Notes under the pieces: model-generated
Told to the model about the DNA's origin: nothing
Seen by the model: the letters and a program-made list of their open reading frames with translations, nothing else
Databases searched by the model: none
Shown here: positions 10,966 to 22,950 of the stretch, piece after piece
Layout: each line of letters opens with the position of its first letter
How positions within the stretch are numbered: the first letter of the stretch is position 1
Source of the DNA: Earliella scabrosa
Taxonomy: Eukaryota; Basidiomycota; Agaricomycetes; Polyporales; Polyporaceae
Length of the DNA: 64,000 bases
Assembly: GCA_022605405.1 (NCBI GenBank)
Contig: JABYQQ010000001.1
Span: 4,402,001 to 4,466,000, forward strand
Reading direction: 5' to 3'
Translations under genes and position numbers: made by a program

Positions 10966-12455
10966 ATGGCCAGTGCCCCGCCGGTAGCCAAGTTACCCTT
11001 CGACATCATCCACCTTCTGCTTGACTTCGCGCCCATCGTCGACCTCGTTAACCTTTGCAGCACATGCAAAGCCCTCCGTCTTCATCTCAGCAACGATTCA
11101 ATCTGGAAGCGAGCCAGCGCACCGCACGGGATCCGCGACTTTGCGCACTTTGGCAGAGCCTCCCCATATGTGGTCTACACCGAACTCTTGCACCCATACG
11201 CCGCGCTGGTCGGCTTGTGGGCGAGCGACCACCCGTTCCGCGGAAACGTCTTGGAGTTCAGGTTGACTGCTGGAGATGAGCATGAGCTGGGAGGGATCAT
11301 CGGTGAGCTGTGGTCTTTCCAAGCTCCCGAACCGTCTGCCCAGGAGGAACCTCTGCCCCCAACCTACGTTCGCGCAGTCAAGATCGGCTTCGACCCTGTA
11401 TCCGTATATGAAGGCGACACCGAAGACGAGGACGGTCCTCCGAAACGACCCTACAGGCCTCACGTCCGCGTCATGTGCGACGGGGGGCCGTCCGCCAAAG
11501 CACTTCGACACCCCGCGTCCCTCATAGTCCGCCCAGACTCGTGCTCGAGGCACCGCATACAGTTCTACCGCCAGACAATAGACCTCCCAGAGTTCCCCAT
11601 GCTCAACTCCCCATGGTATGACGACAGCCCTCGACACCTCCGTCTCCCGCTCGCAGCGAAGGAGCCCCAGCTCGACCAGAGCGGGATCATCAACATCTAC
11701 CCCGCTGCACGGCTGCCCGCCATATGGGTCTCACCCTCCGTGACACCCAAGCCGTCCGCGCTGTCCTTCCTCTGCTCGCGCGCCCCGGAGAAGTGCGCCT
11801 GCGCGGCGCTGCACGTCCCCTCCATCCCGTTCGCGAACCTAGACGAGCGGCCGCCGCGCTACTACCCGCTCAAACGCACCATCCTGCCGGGGGTCGACCC
11901 GCGCTCGTCGGCGTGGACGCTCCAGTCGATGGAGGGGCTGTGGTACGGCTCGTATGGGCCGCACGGGACGGAGTTTCTGTACCTCGCGTGGATGGACGCG
12001 CACGAGGGGCAGCTGGTCGCGACGAAGATCACGGGAGACGTGAACGTCCCGCGCGGGTGGGTGTCCTGGATCCTCTGCTCCGTGGACGAAGAGAGCGACT
12101 CGGCGCTCGTCGTCCGGCAGTATTGGAACGAAATTTACCCGCAGGTACAGGACGGCGGGGAGCCTCCTGTTCCGATGCGAGTTCTCTGTGGGAGGGGCAT
12201 TGTAGCAGCTCGAGGGTTCAAGTGAGTTCTGTGCTGTGCCTGCTCCTGCTCTCAAGTCGGCCAGATGCTTACAGGCGGTTGTTTGTTCACAGGGATATTG
12301 GGGTTGTTCTGATCATGGGTGGTGTCATGAGCGCAGATGAGATCCAGATTCTTTGGCCTCACTCATGTCGGACCTATCGACGATACAAAGGCCGAGCAAA
12401 CTTGTCTGCCGGCACCGGTACCAGCGTGTCGTCATGTGAAGCTTCGTCGAAATAG
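10966..12455 (+). CDS. F-box protein, FBXO31-like, copy 2
   Basis: Predicted SCF ubiquitin-ligase substrate receptor. ATG at 10966 gives MASAPPVAKLPFDIIHLLLD, directly entering the F-box (FAPIVDLVNLCSTCKALRLH). The C-terminal domain carries SMEGLWYGSYGPHGTEFLYL and LVATKITGDVNVPRGWVSW, which resemble the conserved core of FBXO31-family proteins. An intron begins at 12223 and the final exon reads GVVLIMGGVMSADEIQILWP, ending at 12455. The frame stays open upstream to 10693, but that part shows no family similarity, so I chose the ATG just before the F-box. The 304-bp gap to copy 1 (10662-10965) holds nothing else recognisable. The intact core suggests this copy keeps the ancestral function. 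Confidence 0.84.
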
Positions 12456-13529
12456 AGGGTGTGCATGTCTTTGTACCATCATCTTTGTTATCTGCTAGAA
12501 CCGCTGTCTCCCTTCGTTGATTGATGTTGTCAGAACGTATCCTGCAATGTCCTGTAGCATACGGCACATATCTCGGTCCTAGCGAGTGGAAATTGTATTG
12601 TAAAAGTCAGTGGTTGATACATGCCCAACGTAGGGGTCCTAGTCCTCCGAAAGGACCGCAGAATCCAAAAATTCGGTCGGCGAGCTTTTGCAGCAAGGCG
12701 ACTTGTACCATCACCCCTCATACTCGAAGGATCAAGACAACCCCATCACGCAGGCTGTCCAAGGACAACCGACATGACCGTCGCTCACACACGTTAAGAG
12801 AACGGTCAACCTGACCTGAGAACATCTCGCTGATCACCCCGACCACAGACGTGACTGACCCCGACAGAACCGGACACGAGTTCACGGTCTTGAACCGGAC
12901 ACTGCACGATCCCATCCGAGCCGGCAACACCTGCAGAAAGGTATTCGGAGAGAGTGAACGCAAGCTAAGTGAACAGTCAACCCCAAAGTGTGATGGGACG
13001 CTTCACGTCATCGTTGTGCGTGCAACTGGATCGCACGGGCGAGCAGTGCCCAGTTTGCAATACACGGACGCGAAGGGAGCTGAACGTCTGTCAGTAGCAT
13101 CCGTCCGAGGACGGGGCCACACAACTTCGAGCGATAGGGTGAGTACTACGTAGTAGTGTGACTGGCTACGTACCACCATGCACTGCGAGATGTACAAAAT
13201 AAACCGTCCTCATGTTGCGCACTATGACCCCTTGTATCCTAATAATGTAAGTAATTACTGGGGCCATACCGAGTACCACCTCTGTCGTCTGTTCGCCGCC
13301 TTATCTTGCGACTCGGATGAGCTGCGATTGGCAAGTCTGTATGAAGAGCACGTCAAGGTTCGAGTGCAAACACCGTGGGCAGGTGCTGCAGCACGATCCG
13401 CCCCGAACGCAGCCGGCATCCGGACCGGAGTTGTTCCGTCCTGACCTCCATGCTCTGAGCTCACCCCAAACTTGTCATGGTTCAGCCATATGGACAGTAA
13501 GCGGACATACGGTTGGATAGTCCGCTGCT
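12456..13529. other. Intergenic, nothing recognised
   Basis: About 1.07 kb between two plus-strand genes. It should hold the 3' end of F-box copy 2 and the promoter of the next gene. No coding exon, tRNA or clear repeat was found on either strand. Confidence 0.5.
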
Positions 13530-15917
13530 ATGCAGTCAACATCTGTTAACCAGAACGCACCTCCTGGTTCCGCGGCATACCTCCCGGAACTCGTTGCTCG
13601 AGCACGCACCACCCACCCCGATCTCCCGTTGGAACCCATTGTACTTCAAAGTCTTCTACTTTGCCTCATCGCTCAGCCCCGGTTGCCGTCTAGCACAGTC
13701 AAGCATGACCGCGAAACTGGCTCTCATGTGGGGTTGCACCTCGTCCTACGGACGAAGGAGGAGGATGTAGGATTGGTGGTGAACCTAGTCGCGCTGGTGA
13801 GTAACTACCTGCAACAGTGTCTGTTCCTCTTCCGCGGTCACTCCGTACCGATGATGCATGGCCTTATGTACCGACGCAACTTAGACATTGCAACACATCC
13901 TCGGCATCAGCACTCACAAACATAAGATAGCCTCAAGACTTCCTAGCAGCCATCCCCGTTCGAAGGTACAGCAGGCGAGCACGTCCACCTCCTCTGCGTC
14001 GGATGCCAATCCAGATACCTTCCTACGGTCTGTCTTCTTCCGGCGTGTCCCCCATACTTCATTCTCCTCCCACCGGAGCAGCACGCCCCGTCCGCGCGCA
14101 GAAACTACACCACGTTCAGGCCACATCTCACTCCCTAACCCTGCAAAGACCCGCGCCGTCCATAGTCCTCATCGCTCCTCGTCGTTCCTCGCACCGAGTA
14201 CGGATGGAGAAGAGGAGGACCGATTCTTCGACGCCGCCTCGCTCGCATCATCGCGTCGCCCCCTTCTGGGCGGGCAAACTCCTGCCTCGACTATGCGGTC
14301 GCGGGCTTCACGAGGAAGACCCGCCGCGCATAGGTTCCGGACAGATCCCCTCCCTCTATCATCTCTGTTCACTCCTCCAGGCGAAGCAGATGACGAGAGA
14401 AGACCTTTGGCACACACTTCCCCGACGTCTCCAGACAGTCTTCGTGCACAGAAGAGCGTCCAGTCGAGCGAGCGGACGAACGAGTCCGGTGGACCCCCTT
14501 CCGTCATCCCCAAAGCTGTGGTTGTCTCCGGACTTGAGCACACGGCGGCTCCCTGCCAGCGTGCGCTCATGCGTGCCCTGAGCGAGAGGAGGGTGGTGTT
14601 CGAGGGGTACGCTGATGATGATACGGACTTCTCGGGCCAATCCCAAGAAGTAGAGGACGGGATATGGAACTTGCCTGACGGTTTCCTGATGGTGTATGTG
14701 TGTAAACAAGATCCGTATGAGCGGCCAACAATACTACGCGGTCTGGTCAGTAGTCTGACATTCGTGATAATCGTGTTCTGACGAGCGGAACGTAGCTTGA
14801 CAAGTTCTCTATGAGCGCGGAGGTTACTCTACAGCCCTCCGTGAGGCAGAGTTATCTCGCATACAGGGCCTCACATTCGCCAACGCCCCGAGGCACTCCC
14901 GTTACATCACCACTGGCTTTGCCACATCCCGCACACCCTTACTTCGCCGCCCCAGTCCCTGTGTATCCCTCGCCAGTTCGTCGCCCTGCTCCACTGCCCG
15001 CGCCGACGCCACAAATCCCGCCGGTCCTACCTGCGTCAGAGCTAGCGTACCTCCGCACGCTCGCACGTCCCTACCCCGTGGCTGCGCCGATCTTCTACCC
15101 CTCCGTCTACGCAACCACCCAGATACCTATGCCGACGCCCGTGCCCGCACAACCGCCGCCCTACGCCGCACTGCACCCCTCGCTAGACATGTACCTGCTC
15201 GACCTCTTCGCGGCGACGCGCCACCACCCCGCGCTCGACGGGACGCTGCTGACGATGCGCGCGCATGCCGACGCGGAGGCGCTCGCGCGTGCGTTCAGGG
15301 TCCTCAATGGTGACACCATCGGTGCCACGCTCGTGTGCCATGAGGCACGGATGGGCGACAGGGACACGGCGGCCATGGACAGTCTCGACGGTGGCAGTTG
15401 GGCGGACGGGAGGTCGGGGGCGTGGAGGAGCGCTGAGAGCCTGGGCGGACGGACGCGAGCGAATGGGGTTGCGGGCAAGGGCTCGGACGAGTCCGTCGAG
15501 GGCCCGCATGGCGTCAAGCTGCGCGTCGACGACGAGGACGGAGGAAGCCACCGCTCGTTCTCCGGCGGGTTCGACGAGCTGCTCGGCGTCGGCGTCCCCG
15601 CGCGCGAGCCGTCGCCGGCGGATGCGTTGGACGCGGCGGTCGCGCGGGCGTGGCCGGAGGTGTGGGATGTCTCGGAGGAGGACGTTGCGAGGATCTTTCC
15701 GCGTGTTGTCTCGCACCGTCTGAGGGTGCGGGATGGCCCGGACGACGAGATCCTAGGGAGCGTTATGTGGCCCGCTTGTCCGGTGGATGGCAGGAGTACT
15801 GTTGGTGCTGGAGTCGGGGCGGACGTGCAGGACGTGCTTGGCACGGATGAGGTGAAGTTGGGGTGGGAGCGGAAGAGCGTGAAGGAGTTGCTGGTGCGGA
15901 TTCTAGCAGACGTCTGA
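13530..15917 (+). CDS. Magnesium-chelatase-like AAA-related protein, ATP-binding loop absent
   Basis: Resembles fungal proteins annotated as magnesium-chelatase-like. ATG at 13530. Exon 1 includes VGLHLVLRTKEEDVGLVVNL. An intron (about 13798-13886) joins it to TLQHILGISTHKHKIASRLP. A low-complexity Ser/Pro/Arg-rich stretch follows. Next comes the chelatase-like core: RALMRALSERRVVFEG, WNLPDGFLMVYVCKQDPYER and, across an intron (about 14746-14794), ILRGLLDKFSMSAEVTLQPS. These correspond to the AAA region after Walker B and the lid of ChlI/BchI proteins. A proline-rich linker leads to a C-terminal conserved block, VVSHRLRVRDGPDDEILGSV. No GxxxxGK[ST] Walker A motif is present in any exon, so ATP hydrolysis is doubtful. 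Fungi make no chlorophyll, so the role is unknown. About 760 residues. Confidence 0.65.
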
Positions 15918-16311
15918 CGATATTAGTAGGTTTGTCGTTCTCTCAAGCGTATACCCCAGAGGCCACAACCTCCAGCTGGATTCTCTCAGCTCCGTGGTAT
16001 TCTGCATACTAAGCAGCAGCAGACTCCTTAGTTCCATCACGGCATACCCTTGTATCACCTGAAGACTGACTGTTATGAGTAGCCCTCGACAGGCATGAAG
16101 ATTTCCTGAACTGGATGAGCACCCTGAGCCCTCGTGGCCGGTGGCGGAGCGCTATGCCACGTCGTCGACTCGTCGCTCATACTTCCACGGTCTGACTCCA
16201 AGCATTGATCGTACAGGTGAGTTATGGCTAGCGTAGCTCAGAGTCAGTAAGTATACTGATTGAAGACTCACGTGCTAGCCTCTAGTTGTTGTGGTTAACT
16301 GGCTGAAATCC
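15918..16311. other. Intergenic, nothing recognised
   Basis: Short interval between two plus-strand genes; presumably a terminator followed by the promoter of the F-box gene. No features seen. Confidence 0.45.
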
Positions 16312-17848
16312 ATGCCAACCACCTCACGCCTCGTCTCGCCCTTCAACAGGGCCAGCCCCTCTGGACTCCCTCCGGAACTCATCCACGGTATCATCAGCAC
16401 GCTACGCTCACCATACTGTACGGAAATCAAGGCCTTGGCGGCGTGCACTCTCATCTGCAAAGCATGGCACGCGGTGGCTCGGTCCCATCTCTTCCACACC
16501 CTTCGCATCAAGTCTCCGCCTTCCGGGGAGAGGTTTGACGAGTTCCTTGTGTTTGCCGACCGCCATCCCGATGTCGTTCAATACGTCCAGAATCTATACC
16601 TCCATGTGGATCCGGCCTTTGCCTTCGCCGAACAGGACGACTGGAATCCTTTTGAGCAGGATGACGATGGCGAGCTCGAATACTATGACGGTCCAGACGA
16701 AGGAGCCAACGTGGATGAACCTGGAGACGGCGATGATGGTACAGAAGACGAGGAATCCACGGATTATGGGACGGGTGCGGCTGTCCTCAATTTTCCGGCC
16801 TTCCTTGCCATCCTCCCCCGTCTCCCGGCTTTGCGCGGTCTGAGATTCGGGTCAATAGCGCTACGCGTTCCGCGCGGCATTACCATCACTCCCTATAGGA
16901 TCTCACTAGATCATCTGCTCATCAACACTGCGTACGCCACACTTGACCAGTTCTTCATGGGTCTATCCGTTGCGTCCGTCGATACGCTATATCTCGGCTC
17001 AGACAACTTCAACGACCGGGCCGGTGTACATGGAGAAGACCGCTCTCGGATTGTTGTACGAAAGCTCTCGCTCTGCGAGCATGCAACCTATACAGCTTCA
17101 TTCGACTACTACGAGGCATCGCTGTGTCCCAAAGCTCTATGGGACGTCGAGATGCCTTGTAAGGACTGGACGCGGGTGGAGCGCCTCTGCAGTTTTTTGG
17201 ACCTGATGGGTGAGAATCTGCAGCAACTCCAGCTAGACTTTCGTCCCTACTTCCAAGGGTCTGGGCCTGGTGAGTCTGCCGCCTCACCTCTCGTTCGTCG
17301 ACCGACCCTTACCTTCTATGGTAGTGACGGGTCCCCAATGGGACGTTGTAGGGCGCGCAATCGGGTCGTGTCCCACCCTCCAGTCTCTGGAGATTCACCT
17401 ACCTGTGCACACTCCTGGACTCATCAGTCGCCGGTTGGACATGCCTTCTGCATTCCAGACCATTGCAGATATCACTATTCTCCTACAAGAGCTCGCTCGT
17501 TCGCCTTCTCTTCAACGTTTTACGATCAGGATGCGTTCACCTATCAAGGCATCAGATGATCGTGTGGACCTGAGCAAGGCCATTGTGGCCGATCTGTCGC
17601 TCCTGGACGATCTGTGCGCGCAGCTCGTTCGGAAGTGCAAGTCCGTCCGGCAGTTGAAGCTGTTCGTGGAGACTTCGTTATTCCGACGAGTAGGAGAAAC
17701 GGCGCCACCAGCATCCTGGTACCCCGGGCAGTCAACCAAGCTAGTGCAGGACGCGTTGCCGCAGCTCAGAGCGACTGGTGTGCGGTTGGATGCCGCGGCG
17801 ACTGTTCTTGGCTTGGATCCTCATACGGTATGTGTCCTCACGTTTTAA
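16312..17848 (+). CDS. F-box protein with LRR-like C-terminus, copy 1
   Basis: Predicted SCF adaptor. ATG at 16312 (MPTTSRLVSPFNRASPSGLP); the open frame extends 21 bp upstream from a GTG without support. The F-box reads LPPELIHGIISTLRS then AACTLICKAWHAVARSHLFH. An acidic insert (EQDDDGELEYYDGPDEG and following, about residues 120-155) is absent from the paralogue at 49815. An intron 17271-17322 (donor gtgagt) joins to VTGPQWDVVGRAIGSC, and the rest is leucine-rich-repeat-like (LQSLEIHLPVHTPGLISRRL). The paralogue has a further intron exactly at the end of this model. Here, splicing from the gtatgt just after LGLDPHT would move the stop to the 17885 region, so the last few residues are uncertain. 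Confidence 0.82.
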
Positions 17849-18284
17849 TATAGTGTTATTCGAGGTCTGATCCTAGTTCTCCAGTGATCGAATATGTTGT
17901 GGTGCTACCGATCAACTGATATGCCAGTGACAACCCCACCGTGCTCTGTTTGTACAGTCATCTAGATCGCGATGTTCTTGTCGGCGATGCATCAAGGAGA
18001 CCCGAACACCACATCATAGATCACCTGCAAAATTGTAGGAATGTGAGCCGGAGTGTCACGTCACTTCAATCTGCTATTTTACTTAGCGAGTGCACGTCGT
18101 GGTTAGTAGTAATAGTTACATGTACCGCCACGCCGCATTCCCCGTAGGCGCGCAGTGCCCATATTCGGTCTCCTCTCTTCTCCAACTTGAACTTGTTCAT
18201 CTTCTTGTCTGGCTTGCGGGTCTTATAGTAAATGAGTCTCTCCTCGTCTGCCCTTAGAGGTCGTGAACCTTGGCACTAGCCCGC
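17849..18284. other. Intergenic, nothing recognised
   Basis: Contains the 3' end of the F-box gene and the promoter of the Yippee gene. No independent feature seen. Confidence 0.45.
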
Positions 18285-18914
18285 ATGTCCTCGCCGACAA
18301 TATCACCCACCTCCGACACCAAGTCCAAGGTGATCACAACGTTTCTGGATCAACCTACGTTCTCCTGCGCACGATGCACCGCCGTAATCGTGAGCACGCA
18401 TACGAAGCTTGCGGGGTCCTGTCGACAGTTGACACGGCGTCGGAATCACAGGCCCTCCAGGATGAACTCATCAGCAAGGCGTTCTCTGGGCGAGACGGCC
18501 GTGGATAGTGCGTACTAGTTCCCCATGATCAAACACTGTTCGTGCGGAAACTGACACTGGACGGTTACAGTCTGATGCACTCCGCGGTCAACCTGAAGAT
18601 GGGTAAGAAAGAGGACCGACCGCTATTGTGAGCTCATCCTTGTATCGGGGCTCGCTACGAGACGCTAACATATGATGTCATTCGACTAGAACTGGAGTCC
18701 ATACCGTCGCAGATGTGTTCTGCATGGGATGCAACGATCGTATGGGCTGGTACTATCACAAAGCTTCTGACCATACGCAGAAGTACAAGGAAGGTACGGG
18801 TTCGGATGCTCGATCTGACTCGGAATACTCGTATGCTGAGTGCCACTTGTAGGGAAGTACCTCCTCGAGCGGGAGAAGCTCGTCAAAGAGAACAAGTGGA
18901 CACTGGACGATTGA
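18285..18914 (+). CDS. Yippee-domain zinc-binding protein
   Basis: Small zinc-binding protein of the Yippee/Mis18-like fold; the exact biochemical role of fungal members is not known. ATG at 18285 opens MSSPTISPTSDTKSKVITTF. The first CxxC lies in FSCARCTAVI. The intron 18390-18451 (donor gtgagc) is required to bring ALQDELISKAFSGRDGRG into frame. Later exons give YLMHSAVNLKMGKKEDRPLL and TGVHTVADVFCMGCNDRMGW with the second CxxC. The ending is YYHKASDHTQKYKEGKYLLE then REKLVKENKWTLDD, with the stop at 18912-18914. This is the complete Yippee signature, in four or five exons. It is convergent with ATG3, whose 3' end is 290 bp away. Confidence 0.9.
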
Positions 18915-19204
18915 ATGTCTGTTTGGACGTGTCACGTAGCTGATCAAATTCCTCTCCCTCTCAGAGTTCCCGTGTCTCCTGTATTGTAACCGATTGCCTA
19001 TGGATCGTTGTACTTGTAACGTGCGTGAAAGTGATACATTGTGTGGTTTACATAACAGTACAAAAAGACTCTGCAAGCAAGATCTGCATAGAATCCCAGG
19101 TATCATTCGTTCCTCGTGTCTACGACTTCCATGTGACCTAAGATGCACCCCTCAACCCGATCTACGCCGACAGAAGACCCGATGGTGTCCCGAGCCCATA
19201 ACGC

Positions 19205-20687
19205 TCAGAAGGACGTCGTCGAGTCGACCTCGATCGTCGGCACAATCGATGCGATGAACTTCAGGAAGACGACGAGGTAGAAGTCCACACGCATGCCCTC
19301 AACTTCGTCGTCGCCGGCCACGGCCTTGTCGTCCTTGCCATTCCCGCTCGCCCGACGGAATAGCCACTTCTTAGGCTTCGCGTCTTTGCCCTGGGCCGAC
19401 CCCGGTTTGGCATTGCGCGCAGCTTGCTGCTCCTCGATCACACCCTGGTTCATGCGCTCGATGACCTTCTTCATCACGCTTGCGTGCTTACAAGGGTGTA
19501 CCGACGCGGCTTGCATGGTTGCGGAATGCGGGAACGCCTCGATAGTGACGGTCTTGAACGCGTGGTCTGCAGAAACATCTTGGAAGATTTGCGAAGGTGT
19601 GAGGGGGGTGCCGTTCTGAGACCGGGGTCAGGGGTTTGGCTTCACGGTATCGCAAAGGTATTGTGGACTGAAGCACTCACCTCATCGTAACCAAGGAGCC
19701 AGATGCGAGGCGTCTGGTAGTACTTGTCATACGTGATCATGACGTCGTACGTTCGCACTTGCAGTAGGTTGCCCTTCGCCACCTCCACCTCACTATCGTC
19801 GCCGTCTAGAGTCATTCTTCCCAGCATAGCCCGACAGAGGAGAGCGACTTACTCGGCGGTGACAACCCCACTCGACGGCGCAGCAGCCTTGGGTGCGGCG
19901 GTGGCCTCATCTGCCTCCTCGAGGTCCTCCTCCATATCCGGGATCTCGTCCATGTCCGGGATTTCCGCAGGCTCGCCTTTCGACCCGCCGATGCTAAGAC
20001 CGCCCATCGCGCCCGTCACCTCGGCGTCGTCGACGTCGGGGATGTCGTCGATCGTGCCGACGTTCGCGGCTGCGTCGTGCGATGCGCTCCGTCCCGCATG
20101 TGTCTCGACCCACTCCTCCTCCTTGCCCCCTGCACCCTCCTTCGGGTCCGCGAACGACAGCAACCGCTCCGCGTCCTCGTCGGCGTCCGTGTAGGCGAGC
20201 GTGCTCGCGCGCCGCAAGCAGGGCACGCCCCGCGTGAGGAGGAACTGCTTATCGGCGGGCAGGTAGTCGCGCGCCTTGGACGCGTCGCCCTTCTCCCTGA
20301 GGCCGACACGCGTTAGTGAGACGTGGCGAGGATATCCGGGAAGGATGGAAGGACTGTGTCAGTACGTACCATGACCAGACGGGGAACTTGTACGTCAGGA
20401 AGTCGCCGGCAGCGACGAACTCCTCTGCGATACCGAAGTTAGCGCACACCGGAGGCGGATAGAGATGATCGGGACATACCTGGTGTAATCCGGCCATGCT
20501 CCTTGAACTTGCTTTCCTTCAGCACCTAGAAGGCCATCAGCAGCTGTCGGTCGCGCGACGGGGTATTGAACGGGGTGGCGCACAGGACTGAGATATTCGC
20601 GGACTGCCCAGTATTGTTGCTACTCGGGAAGCATGAGGAGACCATTCGTGGAGAGCAGTCGCTAGAACAGACCTGAATTGTGTGCAT
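19205..20687 (-). CDS. ATG3: Autophagy E2-like enzyme ATG3
   Basis: E2-like enzyme that conjugates ATG8 to phosphatidylethanolamine in autophagosome formation. ATG at 20687 gives MHTIQ, followed across short introns by [12 protein letters not shown] and [15 protein letters not shown]. Then come [19 protein letters not shown] and [20 protein letters not shown], the conserved N-terminal half. An acidic flexible region follows ([40 protein letters not shown]). The C-terminal half contains [20 protein letters not shown] and the active-site motif [20 protein letters not shown], with the catalytic cysteine in HPC. It ends [20 protein letters not shown]. All expected blocks are present in order, and length is normal (about 365 residues). 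At least six introns. Confidence 0.97.
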
Positions 20688-21017
20688 GGCGGCGTGAACG
20701 GTCGTCAAGTCAAATACAGGAGGATGAGGGAGAAGGAGAAGACGGATTAATTGGGACGGCTGCTACTCCGTTACCCGGCTTCCAATAAGTAAATCGATCT
20801 CACCACGTGTTCCCAAAAATGGGAATCCTCCTGTGCGCAGCGTTCCGGCCGACAATACAGCCCATGGCGAGTAAGTATCAGGCAGCGATAATCAGGCAAA
20901 GCGACCACATTAAGCATCCAGTATACTGGTTGAGAAACTCATCAACTCCGCAGGTAGACTGTACAATTTCAAACCTACACTTCCACCTCGAACAAAAATA
21001 TCCATCCACCATTGACT

Positions 21018-21110
21018 AGCCCACCGCGAGGGTCGAACTCGCAGCCTTCAGATGCCCTAGTGCCTTAGACGTTAAGAGTCTGACGCTCTATCCGATTGAG
21101 CTAGGCGGGC
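21018..21110 (-). tRNA. tRNA-Lys (anticodon CTT) with intron
   Basis: Read on the minus strand, the gene folds as a full cloverleaf. The acceptor stem is GCCCGCC/GGTGGGC, the D stem GCTC/GAGC, the anticodon stem TCAGA/TCTGA with loop CTCTTAA, and the T arm GCGAG-TTCGACC-CTCGC. The anticodon CTT reads lysine AAG codons. An intron of about 19 nt sits one base 3' of the anticodon (between positions 37 and 38), the normal eukaryotic place. A T5 run on the minus strand at about 20994-20998 is a likely Pol III terminator. It lies between the divergent-side flanks of ATG3 and the MBIP-like gene; 20688-21017 holds nothing else. Confidence 0.95.
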
Positions 21111-21175
21111 GATAACAAAAGAAGTTTGCTCAATTATATATCTACAGCGTCATGATCCCCTAAATGGTTACCACC

Positions 21176-22950
21176 TCAGGAAGGTGAGGCTAGGTCATTC
21201 ATTGCTTTCTGCACTTCAAGTTTCTCCATGACAGCCCTATGTAAGCTAGACTTAGTCTGACGCCCCATTTTTCCTTTACTTTTAATGGCCTCCGTCACAT
21301 CAGATGAGCGAGTCTGTACCGCAGTCTGTGATTCAGTAGCACCCTGTGTGGAGGTGAGATGTGACGGGACGATGATAGGCGTTGCTCGCGGAGGAGGCGG
21401 CCACTGTCGGAAGCAATGTTGTTAGTGATATAAAGGATTGGGAGGCAAATATCACCTACGCCACGGTTTGGCTGATTGAAATGAAGCGCAGCCCATGGCG
21501 GGTATTCTTTTTCGAGATGAATGATGTGGTCCTCAAGGAACTTGAGCCGGTCGAGCAAGGATCGCGGAGGAGAGGGTACTGGGCAGCAGGGTAGCCTGAA
21601 ATGTTGAACAACGTGAAATTGTATTAGTTGGATTTACACTGACCATAGCGTACAGCAAGGTGCTTCTCGATATTCTGCAACCTTTCGTCCAAGCCCGGAT
21701 ATCGCTCGGCTCTGGGGTACTCTTGAGCAAAGCCCAGAACCTTCCGGTTGGCCTCTTGTGCTGGGTCACTCTCGGGCTGCGCGGGGGCCGCAGCTTTCAT
21801 AGTGCGACGGAGCGGCCCATCCTCGTTCTTGGCGATGTCATACTTCATCTGAAGATCCCTATTCTGCGCTTTCGCGTCGGTGCGTGCACACGAAGGAGGA
21901 TCACCGGCTGGTACAGAGTCTCCATCATCGTTCAACCTTCTGCGCTTGTCCGCTAGAGAATGGAGAAACTCATTGCGATTAGACGCATCGTTCCTTGCAC
22001 GATTCTGCGCGAGGAAACGGGATATGTCCCTCGTAATCTGTGACAATAGGGATTACGACATGAGGATGTATGTATGATAGTCTGAACGTCTGCACTTACT
22101 GACGACTGAGAGCGCGGCTGAATACCACTAGCTAAGTGCACATGCTCCAGCTTGCGTTCGTCAAGCGGACGTTTTGGGAGGGTACCTCCCTCGCCGGATT
22201 CCTCCTGACCTAAGCCCTTCAATACGATGGCACGTTAGACGGGGAGTTGCCGGTGGACTTTGTGGTACGATGACGTACCATTAACTCTTTCACGAGCCCA
22301 GCAAGTGCGCGGGGCACCTCCTTCTGCTCCCACTCAGGATTAAGGACGACCATATCGGCCTCGAACCCTTTCAACGCCTGCGAGAAGCCGATAGCTGACA
22401 GGAATGACTTCACAACAGCGTCCCAATCTTTATGAAACTGAGGCGGCGGCGATGGAGAGGGAGGGGGCGGGGGTGTCTTCCGGGTTTGATTCTGTTGGGG
22501 GGTCGCGGTGGATTCTGCTGCTACACGCGAAGTGGCGTATGGATACTGGTAGCCACCTCCTGAGGGGTACTGATATGTTCCCGTATTCCAGGCGTTCGTC
22601 CACGGGTTTGGAGGATATCCATAGTAACCCGTAGAGGGAGAGGCTGCGGATGGTGCTGGTTGTGGGTAGTAGTTTGCTTGCGGAGAATAGTTCTGAGAAC
22701 TGTGTGAGGCAGTAGTCTGAGGAGCTACCGAGAATGCGGGGAGTTGAGCGCTGCCATAGTACGAGCGGGTCGCTGGCTGAGGATGTACTGCAAATTGAGC
22801 GGTGTAGGGTCCTGTAGAGACAGCAGTTCCCGGTGTACTTGCTGTACCTTGCTGCGCCTGACTCTGAGCCAAAGGAGTGTCCGTACGCGATGTGGCGGGG
22901 GACGTATCGTTGGAAGGCCCTGCGGCAGAGGGCGGGGGACCCAAGGTCAT
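21176..22950 (-). CDS. Pro/Gln-rich protein with MBIP-like C-terminus
   Basis: ATG at 22950 (MTLGPPPSAAGPSNDTSPAT). Residues about 1-170 are low-complexity and rich in P, Q, S, Y. A folded part begins at FHKDWDAVVKSFLSAIGFSQ, followed by a conserved ending LNPEWEQKEVPRALAGLVKE. The C-terminal half reads LDERLQNIEKHLAVRYV, PSPPRSLLDRLKFLEDHII and HLEKEYPPWAALHFNQPNRG. This order resembles human MAP3K12-binding inhibitory protein (MBIP), where ERLxNIExHL is followed by a PVPRD..QRIKKLEDKILELE-type coiled coil. MBIP is a subunit of the animal ATAC acetyltransferase complex. The protein ends EKLEVQKAMNDLASPS; stop at 21176. Homology is inferred from pattern only. It shares a 210-bp divergent promoter with VPS53. 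Confidence 0.6.
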
